The notes under the pieces are model-generated. The model made no database searches. It was not told where the DNA came from and was given only the letters and a program-made list of their open reading frames with translations. A DNA stretch of 64,000 nucleotides from Hippopus hippopus (Eukaryota; Mollusca; Bivalvia; Cardiida; Cardiidae), in the NCBI GenBank assembly GCA_946811185.2, contig OX328096.1:35414011-35478010 (forward strand). The letters are read 5' to 3'. The position numbers and the translations under genes were made by a program. Position 1 is the first letter of the stretch, and each line of letters starts with the position of its first letter. This document shows positions 1 to 10,989 of the stretch, in pieces.

Positions 1-2
1 AT

Positions 3-413
3 ACACAGAATATTATAAGAGCTCAAAAGGACGAAAAACGGCTGAAAAGAGTGGAGACATTTGACTACCTTTCACAATTAAAAGAATTTGACAGTAGAAA
101 CACTTTTATATCAAAAAGCTTTACTAAAAGATGGAAATATGAAGAAATTATCCTCGTGATCTGTGTTAGTTCTGCTTTCATCTATTTCTTCATACTGAGA
201 GAAGAAAACAAGACAGATGAAATATTGTCCCAACCTTTGTATACAACGATACCTAAACTGGAGTTGATGGAACTGGGTTCAAAAATTACTCAACTAAAAA
301 AGGAAGGAAAAGACTACTCTGCTGAACTAGCGAGACTTCAAGAATTAAAACAAAAACTTGCAGAAAAAGAAAAAGAACAGGAAAATAAATCAGCAGAAAC
401 TGTTTCAAACTAA
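3..413 (+). CDS. 3' end of an unrecognised single-pass membrane protein with coiled-coil tail (5' partial)
   Basis: An open frame runs from the window edge to the TAA at 411-413, about 136 codons, with no ATG at its visible start, so the 5' part lies outside the window. A basic, charged stretch (KDEKRLKR) comes first. A hydrophobic segment around EEIILVICVSSAFIYFFIL follows at 146-200 and looks like one transmembrane helix. The C-terminal 60 residues are rich in K, E, L and Q (ELARLQELKQKLAEKEKEQE) and should form a coiled coil. This arrangement resembles small organelle-membrane proteins, but I do not recognise the family and assign no function. A splice acceptor could lie at or before base 3. 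The coding call rests on length, composition and the membrane/coiled-coil pattern. Confidence 0.6.
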   Translation, partial: TQNIIRAQKDEKRLKRVETFDYLSQLKEFDSRNTFISKSFTKRWKYEEIILVICVSSAFIYFFILREENKTDEILSQPLYTTIPKLELMELGSKITQLKKEGKDYSAELARLQELKQKLAEKEKEQENKSAETVSN

Positions 414-443
414 AATACAATGTACGTGTATTCAGTTAGTTAG

Positions 444-676
444 TTAACCCTTTACCACATGACAAAATATTAGACCCGTCCAAATTTAAAGCATTAATTT
501 TGTAGACAACAATTTCAGTGTGGCTCAATAATGTGATTTTTCTTCGATGGGGTAGAAAAAAGTGTAGGATAAGGAGAAAATGCTGATTGCCAGCATTTTC
601 TCCTTTTCCCACAATGTTTTCAAAGGGCTTCTTCCTCAGGGTCATTAAAAGTTGGCATCTTGTGGTAAAGGGTTAA
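444..676 (-). repeat. piggyBac-like TTAA MITE, copy 1
   Basis: TTAACCCTTTACCACATGAC at the left and GGTAAAGGGTTAA at the right form the terminal repeats. The central hairpin (about 575-620) pairs GGAGAAAATGCTG with CAGCATTTTCTCC. Here strand '-' means the copy begins with the CAAAATTTTAGACTTGTCC-type arm on the plus strand; '+' means it begins with the AATCCCAAGTTTTAACGACC-type arm. Confidence 0.85.
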
Positions 677-788
677 AACAATATTTTGTAAAATCATTAC
701 CTCAGAAAGCAAATTTGCAGCAACTGACTTAAGAAAAATCACCATAATTTAGAAATCATCCTGAATTAGTATAAATACAAAGGATAAG

Positions 789-862
789 ATTGTAGCAAAA
801 GGATAAATTGCTTGTTATGAGCAATTTCTCCTTTTGCCACAATGTTTTCAAAAGTGGTCAGT
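789..862. repeat. Core-hairpin fragment of the TTAA MITE
   Basis: Only the hairpin core survives (GCAAAAGGATAAATTGCTTG pairing with GAGCAATTTCTCCTTTTGCC). No terminal repeats are visible. The rest of 677-944 shows nothing I can name. Confidence 0.6.
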
Positions 863-944
863 TGCAAGATACAAAGAGCATCTGCAGGATTAGCTGTATT
901 TCTCATTTTCCTCTACAGTCTTTCTGTAATAAGACTGAGCCTTC

Positions 945-3836
945 ACCCTTTACCAGACATTTTTTATCATGACCCTAAGCAAGACAGCATTTGAAAATAA
1001 TTACCGAAAAGGAGAAATCGCTGGTTACTGTTTTTAGCTCACCTGAGCACAACATGCTCAAGGTGAGCTATTGTGATTGCTCTATGTCAGGCGTCTGGCG
1101 TCCGTCAACAATTTCTTTAAACATCTTCTCCTAAACCACTGGGCCAATCTTGATGAAACTTGGCAGGGATGTTCCTTGGGTGAAGTTCTACCAAAGTTGT
1201 TCAAAGAATTGAATTCCACCCTTAACTCTGGTTTGCCATGGCAACAAAAAGGAAAAAAATGCAAAATCTTTGAAGATCTTCTCTGAAACTAGAAGGCGTA
1301 GAGCTTTGTTATTTGGTATGTAGCATCTCCTAGTGGACCTCTATCAAGTTTGTTCATATGATGCCCCTGGGGTCAAAACTGGCCCTGCCCCAGGGGTCAC
1401 AAGTTCGAACATAGGAGCAAAGAAGGAAAACTTTAAAATTCTTCTTCTCTGAAACTGGAAGGCATAGAGCTTTGATATTTGGTATGTAGCATCTCCTAGT
1501 GGACCTCTACAAAGTTAATTCAAATAAACCCGCTGGGGTCAAAACTGGCCCCACCCTGGGGGTCACAAGTTCAAACATAGGAGCAAAGAAGGAAACTTTA
1601 AAATTCTTCTTCTCTGAAACTGGAAGGCGTAGAGCTTTGATATTTGGTATGTAGTATCTCCTCATGGACCTCTACCAAGTTTGTTCATATGATGCCCCTG
1701 AGGTCAAAACTAGCCCCACCCCGGGGGTCACAAGTTCAAACATAGGAACAAAGACAGAAAACTTTAAAATTCTTCTTCTCTGAAACTGGAAGGCGTAGAG
1801 CTTTGATATTTGGTATGTAGTATCTCCTGATGGACCTTTACCAAGTTTGTTCATATGATGCCCCTGGGGTCAAAACTAGCCCCGCCTCGGGGGTCACAAG
1901 TTCAAACGTAGGAGCAAAGACGGAAAACTTTAAAATTCTCCTTCTCTGAAACTGGAAGGTTTAGAGCTTTGATATTTGGTATGTAGCATCTCCTAATGGA
2001 TGTGTACCAAGTTTGTTCATATGATGCCCCTGGAAACAAAACTGGCCCCGCCTCGGGGGTCACAAGTTCGAACACAGGAACAAAGAAGAAAAACTTTAAA
2101 ATTCTTCATCTCTGAAACTGGAAGGTGTAGAGCTTTGATATTTGGCATGTAGTATCTCCTAGTAGACTTCTACCAAGTCTGTTCAAATAAACCCGCTGGG
2201 GTGAAAACTGGCCCTGCCTGGGGGGGTCACAATTTCAAACATAGAAACAAAGAAGGAAAACTTTAAAATTCTTCTTCTTTAAAACTGGAAGACGTAGAGC
2301 TTTGATATTTGGTGTGTATTATCTCCTAGTGGACCTGTACTAAGTTTGGTAGCCCACCGGAGCACAACATGTTCAATGAGTTTCGAAAATGGGTCATCTG
2401 TGGTCATAAACTAGGTCACTAGATCAAATTAAAGAAATACCTTGTGGGCACTCTAGAGGCCACATTTCTTGCTCATTTGACCTGATATGTGGTCAGAATG
2501 TTTTTCTTAATGAAATCTGTGATGACTTTGAATTTGGGTCACTTTGGGTCTTAATCAAGGTCACTAGGTCAAATTAAAGAAATACCTTGTGGGCACTCTA
2601 GAGGCCATATTTTTCAACTCAATTGACTTGAAAATTGGTCAGAATGCTTGTTTGATGAAATCTTGGATGAGTTTGAATTTGGGTAACCTGGGGTCATAAA
2701 CTAGGTCACTAGGTCATGTTATGGAAATATATTGTTGGCACTCTAGAGGCCACATTCGTTGCTCAATTGACTTTAAAGTTATTCAGAAAGTTTGTCCTGA
2801 TAAAATTTCACATGAGTCTGAACTTAGGTCACCTTGGGTCATAAACTAGGTCACAAGGTCAAATTAAAGAAATACCATGTGGGCACTCAAGAGGCCACAT
2901 TTATTGCTCAATTGGTTTGAACATTGGTTGAAATGTTTGTCTTGATGAAATCTAGGATGAGTTTAGAATTGGGTCACCTGGAGTCATAATATAGGTCACA
3001 AGGTCAAATTAAAGAAATACCTTGCGGGCACTCTGGAGGCCACATTTCATGCTCAGTTGACATGAAAATTGGCCAGAATGTTTGTCTTGATGAAATATCG
3101 AATGAGGATGAAATTGAGTTATAAACTAGGTCAGTAGGTCAAATTAAAGAAATTTATTTCGGCACTCTAGAGGCCACATCTATTGCTTAATTGTTCAGAA
3201 TGTTTGTCTTGATAGACTTTATGATGAGTTCTAAATTGGGTCATGTGGGTTCATAAACTAGGTCACTTGGTCAAATTAAAGAAAAATCTTGTGAGCACTC
3301 TGGAGGCCACATTTATTGCTCAATTGACTTGAAAATTGCTGAGAATGTTTGTCTTGTTAAAATCTAGGATGAGTTCAAAATTGGGTTACCTAGAGTCATA
3401 AACTAGGTCACTAGGTCAACTTACAGAAATTCTGTAAGGGCTCTAGAGGCAAAAAATCTTGCTCAATTGACCTGAAAATTGGTCAGCATGTTTGTCTTGA
3501 TAAAATCTTGGATGAGATCAAAATTGGGTCACGTGGGGTCATAAACTAGGTCACTAGGTCAACTTACGGAAATTCCTTGAGGGCGCTTTAGAGGCCACAT
3601 TTTAAGCTCAACTGACCTGATAATTGGTCAGAGTTTCAGTCATGACCCTGGAGTGAAATTTTGCCTATTGACTCAGGTGAGCGATCCAGGGCCATCAGGC
3701 CCTCTTCTTTATCTCTTCCCACAATGTTTTCAACCACTTCAAAGACAAACCTTGTCCCTTTAGTTAAATTTATATGTAGCCTACAAAATTTTTAATTTGG
3801 ACGAGTCAAAATTTATGTCAAATGGTAAAGGGTGAA
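945..3836 (+). repeat. TTAA MITE split by insertion of a terminal-hairpin element
   Basis: The left half (945-1035) runs from ACCCTTTACCAGACA through the first hairpin arm. The right half (3711-3836) resumes at CTTCCCACAATGTTTTCAAC and ends GGTAAAGGGTGAAA. The two halves are exactly what is needed to rebuild one MITE, so the 2.7-kb element between them arrived after the MITE. Confidence 0.75.
1036..3708 (+). mobile_element. Terminal-hairpin element, copy 1 (non-coding, internal arrays)
   Basis: The 5' end is a hairpin: AGCTCACCTGAGCA at 1037 pairs with TGCTCAAGGTGAGCT ending at 1070. The 3' end is a short palindrome (AGGGCCATCAGGCCCT) followed by CTTC. Both ends abut T-rich sequence. The interior holds two tandem arrays. 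The first, about 1280-2340, has units of about 180 bp carrying CTCTGAAACTGGAAGGCGTA. The second, about 2380-3600, has units of about 115 bp carrying ACTAGGTCACTAGGTCA and CTCTAGAGGCCACATTT. There is no long open frame. A 3' hairpin plus CTTG-like end recalls Helitron-type termini, but the class is not established. Confidence 0.65.
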
Positions 3837-3953
3837 AGAAAGCAGAGGCTTGAAAAGTAAGCTTGTGTTGAAGTTTTGAGGCACTTTCTTTGGTTAAGTT
3901 ATGCAGAAGTAAAGGAACACAACCTTTTGAGATTATACATTTTAGTACATATT

Positions 3954-4164
3954 AACTCTTTACCAAACAATCACATGTTTTAATGACCCTGAAAAGGAAG
4001 ACTTGAAAACATTTATTGAATGGTAACCAGCATTGTCTCCTTTTTCCACAACGTTTTCTTCAGTTTCAAAGACAAATCCTATCATTTGAATCGCCTCTAA
4101 TTTGTTGTTTGCAAATGGTTTTAATTTGGACAGGTCTACAATTTTGTTGTGTAGTAAGGAGTGA
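3954..4164 (+). repeat. TTAA MITE, copy
   Basis: Runs from TTAACTCTTTACCAAACAATC to TTGTGTAGTAAGGAGTGAAA. The hairpin core is eroded. Nothing recognisable lies between 4165 and 4668. Confidence 0.7.
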
Positions 4165-4668
4165 AAACATAGAATGGAGCATTTTTTTTTTTTATTCCAA
4201 GAGCAACATAAATGCCAGCCATGTAGTTTAAGATCAGACTTCATATAATATGGAGTCTGTTCTTGAAGTTTTACTGTAGACTATTTTGTGCGAAGTTCTT
4301 CCTGAAACACCCTGTATGATATAATATTTTTACCAGTCTTAAAGAGTGACTATTTCCATTTCATTAATGGTTGAAGTGCTTGAATAATCTTGTATTTGCA
4401 GACATTATACATCAAAATTAAGTTGCCGTTTGCAGACATTGAAGGCTGTGATAAGACTACACAAAACATGCCTTAGTTGGATCTTGGATATACCCTGTCC
4501 TCTGTTTTATGACCTTAGAATTGCAGTGTTTTGGTCTTTTTGTTTTTCCTGACTTGAAAGATGCATTTGATTGTTTAGCACTCCATAGTATAGGTAAATC
4601 AGTGAAAGGGAAGTAGACAATTAGTCAAGAAAAGAGAAGTAGAGTCACCTTTGGAAAATGTTCTGATT

Positions 4669-4849
4669 AACACTCTACCAATCAATCCCATGTTTAACAA
4701 ACCTGGGTAGGATCCAGCATTTTCTCCTTTTCCACAATGTTTCTATCTCTTGAAGGCAAATCCCATCACTCTATCACATTTATTTTGTTGTCTGTCAATG
4801 ATTTCAATTTGGAGGAGTCTAGAATTTTGACTTTTGGTGAAGAGTTAGT
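4669..4849 (+). repeat. TTAA MITE, shortened copy
   Basis: Begins TTAACACTCTACCAATCAATC and ends GGTGAAGAGTTA. The left hairpin arm is largely deleted. Confidence 0.6.
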
Positions 4850-4904
4850 AGATGTTTTGAAGAATGTTGGCATTTAATGGGAACTATATAGCTGTAACCA
4901 TTAA

Positions 4905-5062
4905 ACCTTTAGAGCCCAAGCATAATTTTTGTTGGTTCTAAGCTAACAGTTTCTGATGGATGATGTGTACCAGGATCGGACGGCATAGAAGATACAGTCT
5001 TATCTAAATCAGAGCTTCACAACCAAGATCAGACAGCACATCCATATATTTACATTAGTTTA
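4905..5062. repeat. Third MITE family (GATCAGACTG palindrome), degraded copy
   Basis: AACCTTTAGAGCCCAAGC resembles the family terminus. CAGGATCGGACGGCATAG and CCAAGATCAGACAGCAC are relics of its palindrome. The remainder up to 5459 shows no gene or repeat I can support. Confidence 0.4.
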
Positions 5063-5459
5063 TTATATTGGCTGATCTTGGCCTTAGCTCTTCATCAGAA
5101 TTAATCCAAGGTCACATACATGTATGGCAGGATGGGGGTCACATTTCGATTGCTTTCTTCCATGGTGCACTTGTTGTGATGAAAGACAAGACCATGTAAA
5201 ACATGGTGATAAAATTAAAAAATGGTGTTTTTTCTTGCAACTTTTTAAAATTGTGATGTGTTGAAAATACACTGAAAATCAAGAATTACATGTACTGGTA
5301 GATCTAGTCAGAGGAAAGAGAATCTATCAGTGTCAAAAAGAGTTAAAAATTAAAAGATGATTCACACATTTTTCAAATGCTGTGTTCGTTTTATAATTTA
5401 ACCAGTTCTACAGGTATGTTAGGAGGAAAATGAATTGAGAATAATTACATGTGACATGT

Positions 5460-5700
5460 TTAACTCTTTCACAAAACAACACAATGTTGGACTTGTCCAT
5501 TCAAAAGCATTTGCTGATGGCAAATGTGGCTTAAATTGTGGGCTATTTCTTTGAAAGAGTTAAAGAAAAACTGTGGGACACTTTCAAAACATTGGTGGAA
5601 GAGGAAATACGGTTACCAGCATTTCTCCTTTTCCCACAATGTTTTCAAAAGTCTTCTCCCTCAAGATGGTTTAAAGTCATGATTGGGCAGTAAAGGATTG
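5460..5700 (-). repeat. TTAA MITE, copy
   Basis: Starts TTTAACTCTTTCACAAAACAAC and ends GGCAGTAAAGGATTGAAA. The central arms are still partly paired (GGAGAAAT class and CATTTCTCCTTTTCCCACAA). Confidence 0.6.
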
Positions 5701-5739
5701 AAATCTGATAATGTTTGGCTCAGTTTCAATCGCTTTTGG

Positions 5740-5895
5740 GGACATTGTAGAGCCTCTGATGCATGTGAGAAAAGATAGTGAGTGGCTTGGAAAGTAGTTG
5801 TGTCAGTGCTGGGGTGAGAAAGCCAGGAAACACATGCTTAGGTGCGCTGACCACGGTGATATGACCCTTAGTGGTTAAAATAGTGTTTAACTCCA
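5740..5895 (+). mobile_element. 5'-truncated tRNA-derived SINE
   Basis: Matches the body of the full SINE at 19948-20220: GATGCATGTGAGAAA, GTGGCTTGGAAAG, AAGCCAGGAAACACATGC, AGGTGCGCTGACC, and TTTAACTCC near the tail. The tRNA-like head is missing. Confidence 0.65.
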
Positions 5896-6117
5896 AAACG
5901 AACCAAACCAAGAAAGAGATCAAGCTGCATAGAATGTGTACAAGTAGTTAAGAAACATGCAAAACTGAAACATGATAACGGACGGGAAAACAAATCACTT
6001 GACTTTCCAAGAAAACACTGGTGGGAAAAACAAGCAACTGCTTGTGGCAAGTACTTAACCCTCTTTCCTCTGTGTTTGCAAATGCTGACTAATGCAGCCA
6101 ATTTTTAGCTATATTTA

Positions 6118-6290
6118 AGAAATAATCTTCTTTCTATTGTGGTTTATCGTTCAATAAACCACAGTTGTGAGTTATGAGGCACAATAAATAATCCACGAGG
6201 GTGATAGCCCAAGTGGTTTATTCATTGCGCCTCATAACTCACAACGTGGTTTATTGAATGATAAACCACCATAGAAAGAAGATTATTTCG
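6118..6290. repeat. Foldback element with about 72-nt arms
   Basis: The left arm (AATAATCTTCTTTCTATTGT, then GTTGTGAGTTATGAGGC) is repeated in reverse complement at the right (GCCTCATAACTCACAAC, then ATAGAAAGAAGATTATT) with only a few mismatches. The loop around 6192-6215 is unpaired. No coding potential. Confidence 0.85.
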
Positions 6291-6525
6291 ATTCTAACAT
6301 GACCAACTCTTAATGAAAGGAAAAAAAGTTCATACTTAGAGTAAAAAAGCGGATGCAGATTATATTCCATTGAATAACTTACTTACTTTATACAGAATGA
6401 CGTCACTCTATATAGAATGACATCACTCTATATAGAATGACGTCACTCTATATAGAATGACGCAGATTTTACCACGCTTTCGTTGCACTGTGTTTATAGA
6501 GCCGAATTCAAGTGTCATGTTAGAA
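6291..6525. repeat. Short element with ATTCTAACATGAC inverted ends
   Basis: ATTCTAACATGACC at 6291 and GTCATGTTAGAAT at 6512-6525 form inverted ends that abut the foldback on the left. Inside is a 20-bp tandem array (listed separately). Confidence 0.55.
6391..6465. repeat. 20-bp tandem repeat with TGACGTCA and TATATA motifs
   Basis: Four units in phase carry GAATGACGTCACTCTATATA. TGACGTCA, the CRE palindrome bound by CREB/ATF factors, is perfect at 6398-6405 and 6438-6445. It is one base off at 6418-6425 and truncated at 6458. A TATATAG string lies between units. Any regulatory role is inference. Confidence 0.8.
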
Positions 6526-6529
6526 TGAG

Positions 6530-6762
6530 TAACTCCTTACCACACAACCCTGAGTTATAGCAACCCTGATGGAGAAGCCTTTGGAAAATATTGTGGTAAA
6601 AGGAGATAATGCTTGTAACCAGCAATTTCTCCTTTTTCCACAATGTTATCTACCCCATCTAAGACAAATTCCGTCTTTTGAGCCACATTTGAATTGCCGT
6701 CTGCAAATGCTTTAAATGTTGGACAAGTTTAAATTCTTCTTTTGTGGTGAAGGTTTAAGTCT
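6530..6762 (+). repeat. TTAA MITE, copy
   Basis: TAACTCCTTACCACACAACC to TTGTGGTGAAGGTTTAA. The core pairs GTGGTAAAAGGAGATAATGC with CAATTTCTCCTTTTTCCAC. The stretch 6763-7465 that follows holds nothing I recognise. Confidence 0.75.
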
Positions 6763-7465
6763 ACTTTTCACTTAGACAAGTTTGTAGGAATCCATTCAAA
6801 GGACTGCTTAAAAATAGTGGAAAATTGGGATGTTACTCATAAAAAGTTTTTTTTTTTTTCCCCACACTGCTTTCATGGTTGTCATCAAGATGATGGCTTT
6901 TGAAAATTTTCACAGTGGTATTTAATGCCAACTAACATTACAAAAACAGCTCTGAGAAAGTGAGACCAAACATGTCTACAAGACGTTACATGTATCCGAT
7001 AAAAGGTTGAAAGCCAGTTAGCGAATGTCATGGCACAGTTTCAACTTTAAGCTTGGTTGCCTGCGAGTCCACTTTCAAAAAGCTTCTCCTCTGCTTCTAT
7101 GTCTATATACGATCCCTGTTATAACTAATTTAGCGTAATCTTTCAATACATCTTTTTAAAACAGAATTCATTTCAAAAGTTCACCGGTATTTGGTATGAA
7201 TGACCCTTGAGTTTCTTTATTGATGGCATTTTGATCTTTGTTAAATCTAGGCCATGATGGTAGATGGATTTTTCCCTGTTTGGCCCTTTTGTTTTACGAA
7301 TAAAAGATCAAATTTCGAGAAGTGAAAGTCTTATTTTTCATGTAAGGTATGCATTGATTAAGAACTAAATATGCATTTGCTTCACTCTTCATGTCCTATA
7401 TATGTACTTAACTCGTGTGCTTTATTAGCCAGTTGAGTGACACAGAGACATGATGACCAATTTTT

Positions 7466-9108
7466 AGCTCCACTGGCCGAAGGCCAGCGGGCTTATGTCA
7501 TGGCCTGTTGTCCGTCGTGTGTCTGTCCGTCCGTCCGTCCGTCCGTGCGTTAACTTTTTTTTAAAACGTCTTCTTCTCTGAAACTACCCATCCAATTTTG
7601 ATGAAACTTCACAGAAATGATCCTGCCATGGTCCTCTTCAGAATTTCTTGAAAGAATTTAATTCCTTCAAAAACTCTGGTTGCCATGGCAACAAAACTGA
7701 AAAATTTTGAAAATCTTTGAAAATCTTCTTGTCTGAAACCGTAAGGCCAAGGGCTACCAAATTTGGCATGTAGCTTTATCTAGTGGACCTCTACCAAGTT
7801 TCTTCAATTTATAGCCCTGGGGTCAAAATTAACCCCGCCCCGGGGGTCACAAGTTTTACATGGGCTTATTTAGGGAGAACTTTAAAATTCCTCTTCTACC
7901 TAGCCATAGGGCCTAGAGCTACCAAATTTGGCATGTAGCTTTATCTAGTGGACCTCTGCCAAGATTGTTCAAATTATAGCCCTGGGGTCAAATTAGGCCC
8001 TGCCCGGGGGTAACAAGTTTTACATGGGCTTATATAACAAGTTTTACATGGGCTTATATAGGGAGAACTTTAAAATTCTTCTTTGACCTAGCCATGGGGC
8101 CTAGGGCGACCAAATTTGGCATGTAGCTTTATCTAGTGGACCTGTACCAAGGGTGTCCAAATTATAGCCGAGGGTCAAATTTGACTTCGCCCCGGGGGGT
8201 AACATGTTTTACATAGGCGGGCTTATATAGGAAAATCTTTCGCATCTAGCTATAAGGGCTAGGGCTATCAAATTTTGCATTTAGCTTTATCTAGGGGGTC
8301 TCTATCAAGGGTGCCCAAATTATAGCCCAGGGGGTCAAATGTAGCCCCACCCCAGGGGGTCACAAGTTCTACATGGTCTTATATAAGGAAACTTTAATAA
8401 TCTACTTGTACATAGCCATATTTAGGCCTAGGGCTACCAAATTTTGCATGTAACTTTATATAATAGGCCTCTACCAAGAGGGCCCAAATTTTAACTTTGG
8501 GGGTCAAGTTTGACTCCACACCAGGGGTCACAAGTTTTACATTGGCTTTTATAGTGAAAACTTGATAAACCTGTGTCATGGATCACATATTTTACAGGGC
8601 CTTTTATTCAGCAAACTTGTTTTACATGACTTTTTATTGGGCAAGATTAAAAAATCTTTTTGTTTATAACCACACATTCTAGTTTCATATTGTAGGTCTG
8701 GGGTCAAAATTGCCTTCATTCCAGGGATCGCAAGTTTAACATGGGCTTCAAAATATTGTCACTTCAATTTAAACATTAATCAAGGGAAATAACTCTTTTT
8801 ATGAAAGATAAAGTTTGTTACTATTTACCTCCCTTGATTATCAAGCTGCAGTGATACATGATTGGTGCTAGACAAGTTTTTTAGCTTCACTAGCTTTATA
8901 TTGTGGACCTCCACCAGGATTCAAATAATTATAGCTTTGCAATCAAAATTGGCTTTGCCCATGGATCACAACTTTCTCGTAGGATTAGATAGAAAAATGT
9001 TTGCATGTCCTCAATTTGAAATCAATTTGCTGAATATTGTAATGTTTGGCTTGTAGTGTTTTTACTTAATAGCCAGTGGAGCGATACAGGGCCATCATGG
9101 CCCTCTTG
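7466..9108 (+). mobile_element. Terminal-hairpin element, copy 2
   Basis: The 5' hairpin pairs GCTCCACTGGCC with GGCCAGCGGGC. The 3' palindrome is AGGGCCATCATGGCCCT followed by CTTG. TTTTT flanks both ends. A (GTCC)n run lies at 7515-7545 and a perfect GTTGCCATGGCAAC at 7679-7692. The body, about 7730-8570, is a degenerate array of units of about 180 bp built on CTACCAAATTTGGCATGTAG and GGGGTCACAAGTTTTACATG. No convincing protein. Confidence 0.65.
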
Positions 9109-9934
9109 TTTTTGTATACGGGTATACAAACTAAATTGATAACTTTATTCAGGATGATGAAAATATAAATTTTAGCTCGGCTGTTTTTGAGGTATCGTCT
9201 TAGCCCTGGTGCCATCTGCGTTTTCGTCATGCGAAAACTTAATATATTTTTATATACATTTTATAATATCTCTGTTATTACTGAAGACATTTGCTTAAAA
9301 CTTGGAAAAGTTGTTAACTATCAAAATGGGAACCAATCCAAGGACAGGTGACAATCAAAGTATTTTTGACGCAGTAATGCCCCTTTTTTCACTGAAAATC
9401 AAGCAACCGCAGCCGAGCTTTGGTCAATACTCACACGTGGCGCTGTTGTTGAATTATTTGAAACAGAAAAAAATGAAAGATATCAGGTGAAGCATGTAAC
9501 TTATTATGTGTGTTTCCCTCTTTAACTAAACAGATCTGTTAAAATGTTTCTTAAAGTAAAGGTATTCATTTGGTTAAAGGGTTTTGGTTATGTACGCACG
9601 CCATTCTCGAAATGTTGATTTTTAATTGCATCAGTGCTCATCTTGGTCATGATTTAACGACGGCTTGCAAAAAACACGATTGTCTTAAAAAAGTTAAACT
9701 AAAAAGAAAAAAAAAAAAAAGAAGTGAGAGATTTTGTATGGTGAACATTGTAGTATTTCAGTCATGTCACTTAAGGCAGGGCACATCCATGCCTTGCTGC
9801 CGTTTGATCATAATGCAGTGCGCACAGCATTTTTCAAATTTTAAGGTCACTGGCTGCTTCTTTGCATGAAAAGGTCGACCAATTTCCAGTGGAGATAGGG
9901 GGCAATAAGGAGAGGGTAAGAATGCCAGATATTA
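9109..9934. other. Stretch with no supported gene
   Basis: AT-rich sequence with an A-run near 9706-9720. Short open frames at 9302-9490 and 9570-9869 show no domain, no splice context and ordinary repeat-like composition. Confidence 0.5.
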
Positions 9935-10118
9935 ACCCTTAGGCTGCTAAGCCCGACTCACTGACCTTTTGCGGACGGCGTAGGTCAAGATCAGACTGCA
10001 CAGAACTGTCTGCTAAGGAAATATTATTCCCCAAAACATACATCTGAAAAAGCAATATTTAGGATTTTACTATCCAATTCAAATTTCATTTTAGTTACTT
10101 AGCAGGATAAGGGTTAAA
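9935..10118. repeat. Third MITE family, full-length copy
   Basis: Ends TTAACCCTTAGGCTGCTAAG and CTTAGCAGGATAAGGGTTAA form inverted termini over TTAA. The centre carries GGTCAAGATCAGACTGCACA followed by TGTCTGCTAAGG. A clear reference copy for this family. 10119-10529 holds nothing I can name. Confidence 0.7.
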
Positions 10119-10529
10119 TAGTTAGTATTAGGGTTAGGTCATACCAGTAATCGCAGTTTTCACCAACGAAACTACAATGACAGCAGATCATATATACATA
10201 CATGCCAAAAACCCTGTTTATCACATGTCAACTTAATTCAAATTTAATTTATCAAACACCTGTTCTTGTAAATGTGTATCAGATGTATACAGTACGCTTA
10301 CAATTAGTACCCATTCCTTCATTGGATTCTTTTCGTCTAATGTAGCATTCTTTAGAAATAAGGAATTTTTTAAGTGTGGAAAAAATCAATGTACATTTAA
10401 TGTGAATATGAAAGTATGCCATCAGTTAGCATTAGAGTTCCTGGCGAAAAAACAAAAAGGTAATGCTACTATTTTCACTACATACTTGATAAATATGTCG
10501 GCGACAGCGCGGAGAATCCAAAAATTTTA

Positions 10530-10756
10530 AGTCTTTACCGAACGTCAAATTTCTAGCCTTCCTCAAACTGAGAGCATTTGCAAGCAAAGACTTCCGTTTG
10601 GCCCAAAATAATGGAAATAGTCTGTGAAAGGAAAGAAAAGGTAGTGGGAAAAGAAGAAAATACTGTATACTTGTATTTTTTGCTTTTCCCACAATGTTTT
10701 CAAAATCCATCTTCTTCAGGGTCGTTAAACTTCGGGATTGTGTGATAAAGGGTTAA
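10530..10756 (-). repeat. TTAA MITE, copy upstream of the ankyrin gene
   Basis: Left end AGTCTTTACCGAACGTCAAA is eroded; right end GTGTGATAAAGGGTTAA. The core hairpin is partly kept (GTGGGAAAAGAAGAAAATAC with TTTTGCTTTTCCCACAATG). It sits about 230 bp upstream of the ATG at 10990. Confidence 0.65.
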
Positions 10757-10989
10757 ATTGCAAGAGGAAATTAAAGGTTCAATGACATGAATGAATGTCT
10801 TATAAGTTCAACCAATGTCATATATTTTATTTGTGTTTCACATGTTTTGTCCGGATTTCATGGCGACTGATTTGAACAAGTCTTTGGAAATGTAATTGTT
10901 AATACCTTTTGAATGGTAGCAGATTCCGTAAACGATTCAAACAGTAGTCTGACTTGGAATTTTCCGTTAGTGGCATTAAACATCTTAGT

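Noticed and set aside
2395..3600. Regular repeats of about 115 bp considered as a CRISPR-like array
   Set aside because: Units are contiguous and diverged, without short exact repeats separated by unique spacers, and the DNA is eukaryotic. It is a transposon-internal tandem array.
9302..9869. Two open frames of 62 and 99 codons
   Set aside because: No recognisable domain, one contains a poly-A-derived lysine run, and neither has splice or conservation support.
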